This document shows positions 24,433 through 32,740 of a DNA stretch of 54,642 nt, piece after piece. Source of the stretch: an uncultured Spirochaetales bacterium (GTDB lineage: Bacteria > Spirochaetota > Spirochaetia > Sphaerochaetales > Sphaerochaetaceae); assembly GCA_944390045.1 (NCBI GenBank), contig CALXOO010000010.1:1-54642 (forward strand), read 5' to 3'. Position numbers and translations under genes: made by a program. How positions within the stretch are numbered: the first letter of the stretch is position 1; every line of letters begins with the position of its first letter. The notes beneath the pieces are model-generated. The model saw nothing but the letters and a program-made list of their open reading frames with translations, did no database searches and was not told the origin of the DNA.

Positions 24433-24945
24433 TCAGTTGGCACCCTTCTCCTTAAGAAGGTTGATGATGTATGTCCTCTTGGCGACCTTGGCATAGTCCA
24501 GGACGGAATGTCCCTGGTAGTCGCGGGCATTGATGTCAGCACCGGACTTGATCAGCTGAGTGGACATCTTGGTCTCGGGGTTGTTGTTGACGGCCATGAT
24601 GAGGGCTGTCTCGCCGAGGTAGTTCCTGGCGTCGATGTTGGCACCGGCCTCGAGCAAGACCTCAACCACCTTCGGGTTGTCGGAGTTGTTGGCTGCCAGG
24701 TGGAGCGCATTTGAGCGGTACTTGGGCTCTGCCTCGTGGATGTCAGCACCGAGCTCAATGAGAGCCTTTGTGATCGCGACACAGTGGTTGTACTGGGCGG
24801 CAAGCATCACAGGTGAAAGGCCCCACTCGTTGTGGCAGTTGACCTCAGCGCCCTCCTCGACCAGCTTCTTGATGTCGCTGGCCTTGGTGGCTGAGATTGC
24901 CGCAGCAAGGAGCTTCTTGTTAAGGGATTCAACTTTCTTTGCCAT
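24433..24945 (-). CDS. Ankyrin-repeat protein
   Basis: 170 aa without a signal peptide. At least four ankyrin repeats are visible: NEWGLSPVMLAAQYNHCVAI, then SNALHLAANNSDNPKVVEVLLEAGANID, GETALIMAVNNNPETKMSTQLIKSGADIN and GHSVLDYAKVAKRTYIINLLKEKG. Such a small protein is a binding scaffold; no partner domain or neighbour points to its target. GGAGG lies upstream of the ATG, and an ATGGCCATTGGCCAT palindrome precedes that. Cytoplasmic by default. Confidence 0.9.
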   Translation of the reverse strand: MAKKVESLNKKLLAAAISATKASDIKKLVEEGAEVNCHNEWGLSPVMLAAQYNHCVAITKALIELGADIHEAEPKYRSNALHLAANNSDNPKVVEVLLEAGANIDARNYLGETALIMAVNNNPETKMSTQLIKSGADINARDYQGHSVLDYAKVAKRTYIINLLKEKGAN

Positions 24946-25129
24946 AATGATTCAATCCTCCATATGGCCAATGGCCATTTCTAAAGTACTGCTGAAAGGT
25001 TAGCCCCCCATTTGAAAATAGTAAAGGGTCATGACGGGGCGAAACACAACTTTTTTGTTTTACTAATTTTTGCCGGGGCTGAAAATTATCCAATGAATGT
25101 GAAAAATTACTCACTTCTGGTGGAAAAGT

Positions 25130-25158
25130 TTGTCCTATCAGTCAATATCTTCTATAAT
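25130..25158 (+). promoter_or_regulatory. Promoter of the adenosine deaminase gene
   Basis: TTGTCC (25130-25135), 17 bases, TATAAT (25153-25158). The ATG at 25165 begins seven bases after the -10, so the message is predicted to start at the start codon. Confidence 0.7.
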
Positions 25159-25164
25159 TTCAGC

Positions 25165-26247
25165 ATGGTTACACGTGAGATGATTAGGAGAATTCCCAAG
25201 GTGGAACTCCACGACCACCTGGACGGAGGACTCAGGGTTGAGACAATCATAGACCTGGCAGCCAGGGACGGAATAAAGCTGCCCAGCACGGATCCGGCTG
25301 AGCTCAGGGACTGGTTCATCAGGGGCTGCAAGCAGAAAAGCCTCTCCCTGTACCTGGAAACCTTCGCATATACGACTGCAGTCATGCAGACGAAGGAGAA
25401 CCTCGAGCGCATCGCCTGTGAGGCCATGGAAGATCTTGCGAAGGAGAACGTCGTCTACGCGGAGCTGCGCTTCGCACCTGATCTTCACACAAAACAGGGG
25501 CTCAACCTGGAGGAAGTCGTGACCGCAGTGCTGGCCGGGCTTGACAGGGGAAGGAGCCGGACGGGCGTCCAGTACGGCCTGATACTCTGTGCGATGCGCA
25601 ACGAGGACCCCGCCAGCACACTTGAGATAGCTGAACTCGCTGTTGCCTTCTCGGACAGGGGCGTTGTCGCCTTCGACATCGCAGGTGATGAATACGGCCA
25701 TCCGCCGAAGAAGCACATAGAGGCCTTCCGGTATATCAGGAGCAAGAACTTCAACATTACAATCCACGCAGGAGAGGCCTTCGGACTTGAGTCCATCTGG
25801 CAGGCAATACAGATCTGCGGTGCCCACAGGATCGGCCATGGCGTGCGCCTGATAGAGGACATGGTGCTCGAGAACAACAGCCTGGTCAAACTCGGCTCCC
25901 TGTCACAGTTCATCCTTGACAGGAGGATCCCGATGGAGATGTGCATCTCCAGCAACGTCGGTACAGGTGCGGCGGAAAGCTATGAGAAACACCCCTTCCC
26001 CATCTTCTTCAAGAACAACTTCCGTGTCTTCCTCTGCTCTGACAACCGTCTGATGAGCGACACGAATCTGACCAGGGAGATGACGATAGCCTGCGAGAAG
26101 TACAATCTGAGCTTCCGCGATCTGGAGAAGATCTCTATCAACGCGATGAAGTCAGCCTTCATCCACCATGACGAGAAGATCCGGATCATCTACGATGTGA
26201 TCAAGAAGCAGTTCGCGGATCTCAGGAAGGAGTATTCTCTGGAGTGA
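25165..26247 (+). CDS. add: Adenosine deaminase
   Basis: 360 aa from the ATG at 25165. Zinc and catalytic motifs of the family are in order: VELHDHLDG (HxH), HAGEAFG with the catalytic Glu, HRIGHGV, and SDNRLMS with the late Asp. It deaminates adenosine or deoxyadenosine to inosine in purine salvage. The frame is open upstream to 25012 but crosses the promoter, and that part has no family similarity. There is no Shine-Dalgarno, consistent with leaderless translation; an ATG at 25180 is the next alternative. Converges on the secreted-protein array with only two bases between the stop codons. Confidence 0.92.
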   Translation: MVTREMIRRIPKVELHDHLDGGLRVETIIDLAARDGIKLPSTDPAELRDWFIRGCKQKSLSLYLETFAYTTAVMQTKENLERIACEAMEDLAKENVVYAELRFAPDLHTKQGLNLEEVVTAVLAGLDRGRSRTGVQYGLILCAMRNEDPASTLEIAELAVAFSDRGVVAFDIAGDEYGHPPKKHIEAFRYIRSKNFNITIHAGEAFGLESIWQAIQICGAHRIGHGVRLIEDMVLENNSLVKLGSLSQFILDRRIPMEMCISSNVGTGAAESYEKHPFPIFFKNNFRVFLCSDNRLMSDTNLTREMTIACEKYNLSFRDLEKISINAMKSAFIHHDEKIRIIYDVIKKQFADLRKEYSLE

Positions 26248-26249
26248 GA

Positions 26250-26807
26250 TCAGTGGGCGCTCTGCACTGTCGCAGTCAGGTTTGCTGTGTACGTTGTGCC
26301 GGTTGAGGCCACCGGCACTTTGCTGGCATCATCAGCAGAGGCAGAGATCGTCACTCTCGAACTGAAGTTCCAGACATAGTTTCCATCATCAGCTCCAGTT
26401 TCATCTGGACGCGCGATCTGGAAGCTGTGTTTTGTGATGCCTTCTTGTGGAGTAAAGCTGGATGTGGCAGAAGCGGTCGCATCATGGCTTATGGAATACG
26501 GGATAGTATAAACAGTATCGTTGATCGTGGCACTTAGATTCTCGTCACCGGAGATGAAGATATCAACTGCATTGACAATGTTTGTTGAGCCTTCGATCCA
26601 GACAGAAGCAGAATAGTCTCCAGACCCATCCTTAGTCATATTTGCACTACTTATATCCTCCCCTGGCGCGTCGTTGTTATCTACTTTCCAGGCGATTGTG
26701 AAGGAAGGATTAACTGTAAGAGATACATCCAGATTTGCTTCCTCTCCCATTACTGTCATACATGCGGCTGCTGCCACTACCATCATACAAAGGATTAGTT
26801 TCTTCAT
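26250..26807 (-). CDS. Secreted array protein 9 (subset II)
   Basis: 185 aa, signal peptide MKKLILCMMVVAAAACMTVMG. The mature part opens with the subset II pattern of alternating residues (EEANLDVSLTVNPSFTIAW), has a DYSASVWIEGSTNIVNAV block in the middle and ends TTYTANLTATVQSAH. Last gene of the minus-strand array. No enzymatic motif; predicted beta-sandwich subunit. Confidence 0.7.
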   Translation of the reverse strand: MKKLILCMMVVAAAACMTVMGEEANLDVSLTVNPSFTIAWKVDNNDAPGEDISSANMTKDGSGDYSASVWIEGSTNIVNAVDIFISGDENLSATINDTVYTIPYSISHDATASATSSFTPQEGITKHSFQIARPDETGADDGNYVWNFSSRVTISASADDASKVPVASTGTTYTANLTATVQSAH

Positions 26808-26819
26808 TGTATATCCTCC

Positions 26820-27428
26820 TCAAGCACCAGATATCATCAAGGTGAACTCTGACTCATAATGACCGGGTAAAGCCGAAGCGTAATCTTCTGCTGATATTGC
26901 TACAACAATCCTGAAATACATATCACGCTGCCCTTTTGATTCGTTTTCAACTCCATGAATGTAACATGGGCTTCTCAGCGGTGCCCCATATTCATCAGAA
27001 TCAATTTCCACTTTAGTTCCATCCGGGCTGTCAAGCGTGATGACAGCAGCCTTTCCAGAATCGCCGGAAACGCTGTATTCCCAAGATTCTGCAGAGTACA
27101 CGGACATATCGATTGTGGCCTTATCTTCAGTTGACAGAGAACCCCATGACAGTTCTAGAACCGGAATCTCAACAGCATTGGTGGAGCAATAGATATAGAA
27201 GCGGCCTGTGTAATCACCAAGACTGTCGTCCTTGCCGCTTCCTCCATGCTTGATCTGTTCCTTGCCTGTTTCCGCGTTAACATCTTCAAGGTCCTCAACA
27301 AAAAAAGCTTCAAAATCATATACCAATGGAAGATCAACTTTAACCGAATCTGATACCGGGGAGGCAGATGAAGCGGACAAAGCAGAGGATAAGATCAATA
27401 TCAGCAGGATGGAAAAAGCTTTCTTCAT
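26820..27428 (-). CDS. Secreted array protein 8 (subset II)
   Basis: 202 aa, signal peptide MKKAFSILLILILSSALSAS. Opens SDSVKVDLPLVYDFEAFFVED, with the block GDYTGRFYIYCSTNAVEIPV and the tail LPGHYESEFTLMISGA. A CYIHGVENESKGQRDMYFR segment before the tail corresponds to the strand just before the end in its neighbours. Short gaps on both sides suggest one transcript. Confidence 0.7.
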   Translation of the reverse strand: MKKAFSILLILILSSALSASSASPVSDSVKVDLPLVYDFEAFFVEDLEDVNAETGKEQIKHGGSGKDDSLGDYTGRFYIYCSTNAVEIPVLELSWGSLSTEDKATIDMSVYSAESWEYSVSGDSGKAAVITLDSPDGTKVEIDSDEYGAPLRSPCYIHGVENESKGQRDMYFRIVVAISAEDYASALPGHYESEFTLMISGA

Positions 27429-27431
27429 TTT

Positions 27432-27986
27432 CTAAGCTCCCGAGTTTATTATCAGGCTCACGTTTGATTCATACGTACCATGCTCTGCTTTGTCATAATC
27501 ATCTTTTGTGACGTAAAACGTCACTTTCTCTGAACATAGCCACAAGTCCTGATTATCATCCGAGGTTCCTATTATTTCCAGCGATGCGGGTTTGTTGATA
27601 TCAGCCAGATAGTCAGTGTCTTTGGCCGTTTCCTTGAATGCATGAAGTGTAACTATATCTCCGCTGCTGTTTTCCAGGGGCTCAAAACTGACAAGCAATG
27701 AAATCTCAGACGATTCAACAACACGCGCAGAAGCGTACAGGCTGAATTCATATCTTGACTTCTCTGCATTCCACTCAAGCTTTTTCTCCTCACCGACATT
27801 GGCCACATCATATTGTACCAGCGGTTCAGATAAATCTGTGTAAGGATCCTTCGTAAATGCAGCAGTTGTGACCCCGCTTACGTCGATATACACAGTGAAA
27901 GACTCTGTCTGGCCTGCAGTAGTCAATGGAAAGGCACAAAAGGAGAAAACACTCAGCAGCGCAATGAATACCACTCTCTTTCTCAT
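27432..27986 (-). CDS. Secreted array protein 7 (subset II)
   Basis: 184 aa, signal peptide MRKRVVFIALLSVFSFCAFP. Opens ESFTVYIDVSGVTTAAFTKD and ends AEHGTYESNVSLIINSGA. The penultimate strand block (LWLCSEKVTFYVTKDDYDKA) matches SHELKLSISEADYNKA in protein 6. Function unknown. Confidence 0.7.
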   Translation of the reverse strand: MRKRVVFIALLSVFSFCAFPLTTAGQTESFTVYIDVSGVTTAAFTKDPYTDLSEPLVQYDVANVGEEKKLEWNAEKSRYEFSLYASARVVESSEISLLVSFEPLENSSGDIVTLHAFKETAKDTDYLADINKPASLEIIGTSDDNQDLWLCSEKVTFYVTKDDYDKAEHGTYESNVSLIINSGA

Positions 27987-28013
27987 TTCACCTCTCCATT
28001 CTCCTGCTCACGA

Positions 28014-28571
28014 CTACCCTTCACTCACAGTCAGTGTCAAAGTCGTACTATATGCATTATCAGAACCATTAGCCTTATTATAATCAGCTTCTGATATTGA
28101 AAGTTTCAGCTCATGCGAGATTACGCGTTTCCCATTTCCTTCCGGATTTGTCAGAGTCAGCGAGCTGCTGCCATTATCCTGTTCAGTTGTCACATCCGCT
28201 GCAGATTGAGAAATGGAACTGCCATTCACATAACAATTTTCTACGGAAATAGCCAGCGGAATAGTAGTCGAGGTATCAGCCACATTAAGATTATTCCATT
28301 CAAGTTTAGCAGTATAATTTTCGCGGTTTGTTACGATTGTCGCATAAATCTTGCCGGTATAATCCACCCCACCTTCACTCCGGTTCAGAGATACAGGCGC
28401 ACCATTCTTCTTTGAGATGCTGCCGGAAGCGGAAGAAATAAAGTCATCAGTAAAATATGCAGTCAGAACAGGTTCGACATCGAGTTTGACAGTGATGTTA
28501 TCAGAATCCTCTGCGTAAATCATGAAGCAGCAGAGTAGTGAAATGATCAGACCAAAAATTGCTTTTTTCAT
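28014..28571 (-). CDS. Secreted array protein 6 (subset II)
   Basis: 185 aa from the ATG at 28571, chosen because the sequence then begins as a signal peptide (MKKAIFGLIISLLCCFMIYA). The frame is open to 28604, overlapping the previous gene. Opens DSDNITVKLDVEPVLTAYF, with a DYTGKIYATIVTNRENYTAK block and the tail NAYSTTLTLTVSEG. Confidence 0.7.
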   Translation of the reverse strand: MKKAIFGLIISLLCCFMIYAEDSDNITVKLDVEPVLTAYFTDDFISSASGSISKKNGAPVSLNRSEGGVDYTGKIYATIVTNRENYTAKLEWNNLNVADTSTTIPLAISVENCYVNGSSISQSAADVTTEQDNGSSSLTLTNPEGNGKRVISHELKLSISEADYNKANGSDNAYSTTLTLTVSEG

Positions 28572-28578
28572 TTTCTTC

Positions 28579-29202
28579 TCATACCTGATCCAACTGGAAA
28601 TCAAGCGTCAGATAGGCCACATAATCTCCAGCCTGCGCATTGCTCCCGTCAGCAGTGACCTGCAGGGCCTGGGTGAGGGCCCTGAAACCAGTTCCGACAG
28701 GAGACTCTGTGAATGTGATACACTCTTCAGCATTTGTTGGTGCACTTTCAACAGATGTGGTCGCCGGTGTGCTGAAGGTGATAGTGTCCTTATTCACACT
28801 CAAGTTCATATTACTTACATTTTCACCTGATACAGTTTTTACAGTCAAAGCTATTGCTTGCCAGTTTCCGACTGTAGCCCCATCGACAATAACATTGTTT
28901 GAAGTAAGAGTAAGCGCCGTTCCATAAAGCTTCATCACAAGTGCCCCGTTCCTGTTTGTCTTGGCACTTACATAAAAGGTTGTACTTTCCGTGGGTCCAG
29001 CTGAAATATTGCCAAGCTCAATGCCATTGATAAAATCATCTTTGCTGGGGTCTGTATCTGGCGAAGTGTAAGCGATACTTGTTATGGCAACAATTGTCTT
29101 TGGGTCAACTTTAGCAGTGACCTCAACAGAATCAGAATCAGCAGCAAAAACACATCCTGTAAGCACTATGAATGTTACAAAAAACGCAATCACTTTTTTC
29201 AT
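28579..29202 (-). CDS. Secreted array protein 5 (subset II)
   Basis: 207 aa, signal peptide MKKVIAFFVTFIVLTGCVFA. Opens DSDSVEVTAKVDPKTIVAI, with a TTFYVSAKTNRNGALVMKLYG block that pairs with the TNREN block of protein 6, and the tail QAGDYVAYLTLDFQLDQV. First gene of subset II; it follows protein 4 after 27 bases. Confidence 0.7.
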   Translation of the reverse strand: MKKVIAFFVTFIVLTGCVFAADSDSVEVTAKVDPKTIVAITSIAYTSPDTDPSKDDFINGIELGNISAGPTESTTFYVSAKTNRNGALVMKLYGTALTLTSNNVIVDGATVGNWQAIALTVKTVSGENVSNMNLSVNKDTITFSTPATTSVESAPTNAEECITFTESPVGTGFRALTQALQVTADGSNAQAGDYVAYLTLDFQLDQV

Positions 29203-29229
29203 CTTCTATTATTCTCCATTGTCCTGTCT

Positions 29230-29928
29230 TCAAGTATTCGTGCTGACTTCTATCTGGATATCGGCAGTGTAGTCGCCGCTGGGAAGTGTCAGCTCTCCCC
29301 AGCTTGCCTGCAGTGTCGCAACGAGGTAACCGCTTATCGGATCCTGTACCGGCACATGGATTGAGAACGAATTGTCTCCTGAGCCGGCATAGACCTGAAC
29401 ATCAGAGCCTCCCGTCGCAGCTCTGGACTCGTCAGAGAATGTGACGACAAGATTCGAGAAAGAGATCGGAAGATCTGATAGCTCATTTCCAGTCAGGGCC
29501 GCACCTCCGTCCAGAGCCCTGGAAGATGCGGAAGAAGACTGAGCCATGACGCTCCTTCCTCCGGATCTGTTCCAGCCGCTTGTCGAGAAACTCACATTGC
29601 AGTCATAGTCTGAAGGCTCATTGCCGTAATAGCTGGCCCTCAGATAAATCTCATCGGCACTGGTACCGAGATCAGCTATCTCAACATACGAGTCAGTGAT
29701 GTAATCCCACTCTGATCCGCTGTAGCTGTACTCAATGAGCAGATTTCCGACCAGTGTGGCCCCCTCGGGGACATCAACACCGGCAGAGCGTGACACATTG
29801 CTTATCATATGCAGAGTGCCGATGCCGCTGTCATCGCTGTCAGCCGCACACAGAGGTGAGACGGCAAGAGCCAGCAGCGCAAGACAGATCAATCTAATTC
29901 CATTCAAAGACAGTCCAAACAATCTCAT
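29230..29928 (-). CDS. Secreted array protein 4 (subset I)
   Basis: 232 aa with a long signal peptide ending around VSPLCAA. It shares with proteins 1 and 3 a NVSFSTSGWNRSGG block (F-x-x-G-W), a later SFSIHVPV segment and W-x-x-L-x-L-P-S-G-D-Y-T-A-D-I tail (ends IQIEVSTNT). Follows protein 3 after 16 bases. Confidence 0.7.
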   Translation of the reverse strand: MRLFGLSLNGIRLICLALLALAVSPLCAADSDDSGIGTLHMISNVSRSAGVDVPEGATLVGNLLIEYSYSGSEWDYITDSYVEIADLGTSADEIYLRASYYGNEPSDYDCNVSFSTSGWNRSGGRSVMAQSSSASSRALDGGAALTGNELSDLPISFSNLVVTFSDESRAATGGSDVQVYAGSGDNSFSIHVPVQDPISGYLVATLQASWGELTLPSGDYTADIQIEVSTNT

Positions 29929-29944
29929 CTGTCCTTCCCCTCTC

Positions 29945-30595
29945 CTATACCCCTGTCACAACTTCCACAGAGACTGTGGCAGTATATGTTCCAGCTGCGA
30001 TATTTCCATCATTTGGCCATGTGAGTTCGTTGTAGCCTACAACCGCGGCATTCTCCTTGAGCGGGCCCCCGACTCTTGCTGTCAGCGTCAGCATCTGGTC
30101 CTCGGCAGAGGCTGTCACATTTGACTCAGCGGAAGTGACATCCGCCGGACTGATGGCACTGACAATCTCGACCGGTGATACATTCGCAGCATTCTCTCCC
30201 TGATAGACCCATCCGTCTCCAGTGTTGAAGCGGATGCTCACTTCAGATGTCTTGCCTACATTGGAGTCAGCTGCCACATAGATGGTGACAACATCCTCAA
30301 GACTGTCCTCGTCATCAGTCTTGACAATAGACAACTCAGCAGGGCTGGACCCGTTGTTCAGAGACTTGCAGTCAGAAATCTTGAGTGCCGAGTTGTAGGC
30401 ACCCTCCATATATCCGAGATATATCCTGATGCCATTCACGATAACACCTGGAATATCATCAATAGAATCTTCAGTGCCTGAACCCGGAGCGACCTCACTG
30501 GTCATCACGAACTCATATGATCTGGGACTGGACTGTGCATACAGCGGGGCAAACGCCAAAAGCGCAATAAGCATGATCAGTGATAAGCGCTTCAT
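29945..30595 (-). CDS. Secreted array protein 3 (subset I)
   Basis: 216 aa, signal peptide MKRLSLIMLIALLAFAPLYAQ. Blocks: GIRIYLGYMEGAYNSALKIS, SIRFNTGDGWVYQGENAAN and the tail WPNDGNIAAGTYTATVSVEV. It has its own promoter (30645-30673) whose -10 overlaps a copy of the palindrome. Proteins 3 to 9 are probably transcribed from it. Confidence 0.7.
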   Translation of the reverse strand: MKRLSLIMLIALLAFAPLYAQSSPRSYEFVMTSEVAPGSGTEDSIDDIPGVIVNGIRIYLGYMEGAYNSALKISDCKSLNNGSSPAELSIVKTDDEDSLEDVVTIYVAADSNVGKTSEVSIRFNTGDGWVYQGENAANVSPVEIVSAISPADVTSAESNVTASAEDQMLTLTARVGGPLKENAAVVGYNELTWPNDGNIAAGTYTATVSVEVVTGV

Positions 30596-30644
30596 TGGAA
30601 CAGCCCTCCTGACGACATAAACCTTTATCCCTTTTGCATCTTGT

Positions 30645-30673
30645 ATCTTATGTCACAAGCACTGCTCTGTCAA
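30645..30673 (-). promoter_or_regulatory. Promoter upstream of array protein 3, overlapping a palindrome
   Basis: On the minus strand TTGACA (30673-30668), 17 bases, TAAGAT (30650-30645). The palindrome copy at 30647-30659 covers the -10, an arrangement expected for repression. Confidence 0.7.
30647..30659 (-). repeat. Palindrome copy e (imperfect)
   Basis: CTTGTGACATAAG on the minus strand, the core of the 17-bp palindrome found at five other places between 30.6 and 32.8 kb. Confidence 0.75.
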
Positions 30674-30711
30674 CATCAGATTCATTAGCAAATCCTTACA
30701 TCACAATGCAA

Positions 30712-30728
30712 AACTTATGACATAAGTT
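30712..30728 (+). repeat. Palindrome copy f, perfect 17-bp form
   Basis: AACTTATGACATAAGTT: arms AACTTATG and CATAAGTT around one central A, perfectly symmetrical. Its centre lies 67 bases from copy e. Confidence 0.85.
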
Positions 30729-30779
30729 GCTATTTTTTGGACTTTGCCGATAAAAGATGACAATAATGCGACAAAGTGC

Positions 30780-31076
30780 TCAGTCAGGCTGTATCGAGAT
30801 CGTGATTGATGCGGAATATGTACCTGCCACAGGAGTCACATTTGGATCATTCCTGTTCCATGTCACATACGTGTTTGCCACGACCTGCACTTCAGAAGAA
30901 GACCAAACTGTGCATACGGAACCATTCTTTTATCATAAGCTCCAGATACAGTAAGCGTACCAGCAACAACAATGGCACCAGGACTCAGCTTCTCACGAAG
31001 ACAAGCTTCAGCCTGATGCCACCACTAAACAATCAGATGCAGGACCTGCGAAGAACAGAATGTGCATCCTACTTGT
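30780..31076 (-). pseudogene. Decayed secreted array protein (subset I)
   Basis: Reading the minus strand, the last 34 codons give the family tail (TYVTWNRNDPNVTPVAGTYS then ASITISIQPD and TGA at 30780-30782). Before it, another frame carries EKLSPGAIVVAGTLTVSGAYD and KRMVPYAQFGL; stop codons and at least one frameshift separate the two parts. There is no signal peptide or start. It sits between proteins 2 and 3 of the array, so the array once held ten genes. Confidence 0.75.
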
Positions 31077-31078
31077 TA

Positions 31079-31765
31079 TTACACTGTCGGGTTAGTGTCT
31101 CCCGTAACTGTCACGATAATCGTTCCACTCCAATCACCAGCCTGACGAGCAGTACTCTGTTCCCAAGAAACAAGGCAATGGCCGCCATAGACATGATCAT
31201 CAATTTTCTTGCCTGGATGGTGGACAGTGAATGTGTTTCCATCGTTGGAGAAATAGATATTGCCATTATCGGTTGTGTTCATTGATTTAGACGTTAGCGT
31301 GAGACCAACTGTATCAGTTCCATTTTTGTGTGTCATGGCACCTTTTTCAGCTGAAAATGATATTTTAGCAGTAGCAGCTTTACTCAGGTTATTGCCCAAA
31401 GCCTGCAGACAGACATAGAAACTGTCATAGGTATCAACAGTGGCGCCTTCCACTGTCATTTGATTAACTTCTCCAGTGAGATCAGCATAGACAGTTGGAA
31501 CCCCAGATCCAATATCCTGCCAGTTGCCTTGACCTATTGTTCCCCAAGTGTCCGGCTCAGTGCTACTCGCAGCATTGTTACCCTTGATTGCGAACTGCAA
31601 AGTGATTCCATTTACCGTGATTGATCCATCAGGACGATCAGTCTCATCACCGGAACCATCAGGGACGTTTGCTGTTATTGGAATATTGATTGGGTCAGCA
31701 GCAAAGACAGTACACGCAAATACCGAACTCAAAATAAGGATGGCAGTTAATACTTTTTTCATCAT
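31079..31765 (-). CDS. Secreted array protein 2 (subset I)
   Basis: 228 aa from the ATG at 31765 (a second ATG follows at once; the frame runs back to a GTG at 31777). Signal peptide MMKKVLTAILILSSVFACTVFA. Tail ARQAGDWSGTIIVTVTGDTN, with Trp where its neighbours have Tyr. It contains VNGITLQFAIKGNN, matching VNGIRIYLGYMEG in protein 3. Follows protein 1 after 15 bases. Confidence 0.7.
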   Translation of the reverse strand: MMKKVLTAILILSSVFACTVFAADPINIPITANVPDGSGDETDRPDGSITVNGITLQFAIKGNNAASSTEPDTWGTIGQGNWQDIGSGVPTVYADLTGEVNQMTVEGATVDTYDSFYVCLQALGNNLSKAATAKISFSAEKGAMTHKNGTDTVGLTLTSKSMNTTDNGNIYFSNDGNTFTVHHPGKKIDDHVYGGHCLVSWEQSTARQAGDWSGTIIVTVTGDTNPTV

Positions 31766-31780
31766 CTTTTCCCCCACGTG

Positions 31781-32461
31781 TCACTGCCCAGGAGTGACGG
31801 TTATCGTTATTGTCGCCGTATAAGAACCTGCAAGATAACCTGAATTCTGTTTCCAAGTCACCGTAGAAATTCCCGCAAGGAACGAGTCCAAATTCTGTGT
31901 GGCACCTGTAGCTTCAAACGTAAATTCAGCACTTGCTCCAGTATCTACAGATGCAGGTGTATCAGTAGACTTACATGTCAGGTTACTGTCATCAGTGGAT
32001 GTTTGGGAAGTAAATATCAACGGAATCACAGGACTTTCTGTTCCTTCTGGCACTGTTCCCTGATACTTCCATCCACCCGAAGAGAATTTGACAGTTGCGG
32101 TAGCGTCTGACTTGGTGTTATAGCCTGCATACAGATAGAGATAAAGAGCATCCTTTCCGTTGTTTGTATCTTTTATCAGATCAAACCCTTCTTCATTAAT
32201 AGCTGTGTCTTCTATGGGATTCATACCTGACACAATGGCTTTGGTACCAAGTTTTGCATCATCACCCAGAGCCTGAGTAGAGTAAAGCAGATAAACATTG
32301 ACTGGTCCTTTAATAATAGGATCAACAGGGGTTTCAGGATCGCCTGGATCAACTATTGAACTGCCATCGGATTCAATAGATGCTTTCATTATTATATCCG
32401 GCGTCGCAAACACAGGCGCAACAGCCAGCAGCAGGGTAAGCAGGATTATCACCTTTTTCAT
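31781..32461 (-). CDS. Secreted array protein 1 (subset I)
   Basis: 226 aa, signal peptide MKKVIILLTLLLAVAPVFA. Mature N-terminus with a Pro/Asp-rich linker (VDPGDPETPVDP), then VNVYLLYSTQALGDDAK, a VKFSSGGWKYQGTVPEGT block and the tail YLAGSYTATITITVTPGQ. First gene of the minus-strand array. Its promoter (32516-32544) is overlapped by a palindrome copy, and three more copies lie behind that. Confidence 0.7.
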   Translation of the reverse strand: MKKVIILLTLLLAVAPVFATPDIIMKASIESDGSSIVDPGDPETPVDPIIKGPVNVYLLYSTQALGDDAKLGTKAIVSGMNPIEDTAINEEGFDLIKDTNNGKDALYLYLYAGYNTKSDATATVKFSSGGWKYQGTVPEGTESPVIPLIFTSQTSTDDSNLTCKSTDTPASVDTGASAEFTFEATGATQNLDSFLAGISTVTWKQNSGYLAGSYTATITITVTPGQ

Positions 32462-32515
32462 ATGGCTTGTCAGATCTCCCTCTATAACAGTTGGTTTCTT
32501 TTCTTTTGCGGTTCT

Positions 32516-32544
32516 AGCTTATGACACAAGTTGGCACTAGTCAA
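32516..32544 (-). promoter_or_regulatory. Promoter upstream of array protein 1, overlapping a palindrome
   Basis: On the minus strand TTGACT (32544-32539), 17 bases, TAAGCT (32521-32516). Palindrome copy a (32518-32532) covers the -10, exactly as at the promoter of protein 3. Confidence 0.65.
32518..32532 (+). repeat. Palindrome copy a
   Basis: CTTATGACACAAGTT, one arm with a T-to-C change (CACAAG for CATAAG). Centre at 32524. Confidence 0.75.
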
Positions 32545-32590
32545 CGACAGAAACTTGGATAATAGCGGTTTTCTGCCGGATTTTAGGTAC

Positions 32591-32607
32591 AACTTGTGAC
32601 ATAAGTT
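32591..32607 (+). repeat. Palindrome copy b
   Basis: AACTTGTGACATAAGTT, one mismatch from the perfect form. Centre at 32599, 75 bases from copy a. Confidence 0.8.
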
Positions 32608-32662
32608 GATGTTTTACCCCTTTGTGAGGCTGATCCTGGCTGTGTGTGAAAGACGGGGGAGA

Positions 32663-32678
32663 GAAACTTATGACATAA
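32663..32678 (+). repeat. Palindrome copy c
   Basis: AACTTATGACATAAGT, perfect apart from the outermost base. Centre at 32671, 72 bases from copy b. Confidence 0.85.
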
Positions 32679-32740
32679 GTCGCACCTGATGATATTACAA
32701 AAATGTAAGAAATGGCGTTTTTTACATTTTTTTCGCGGAA

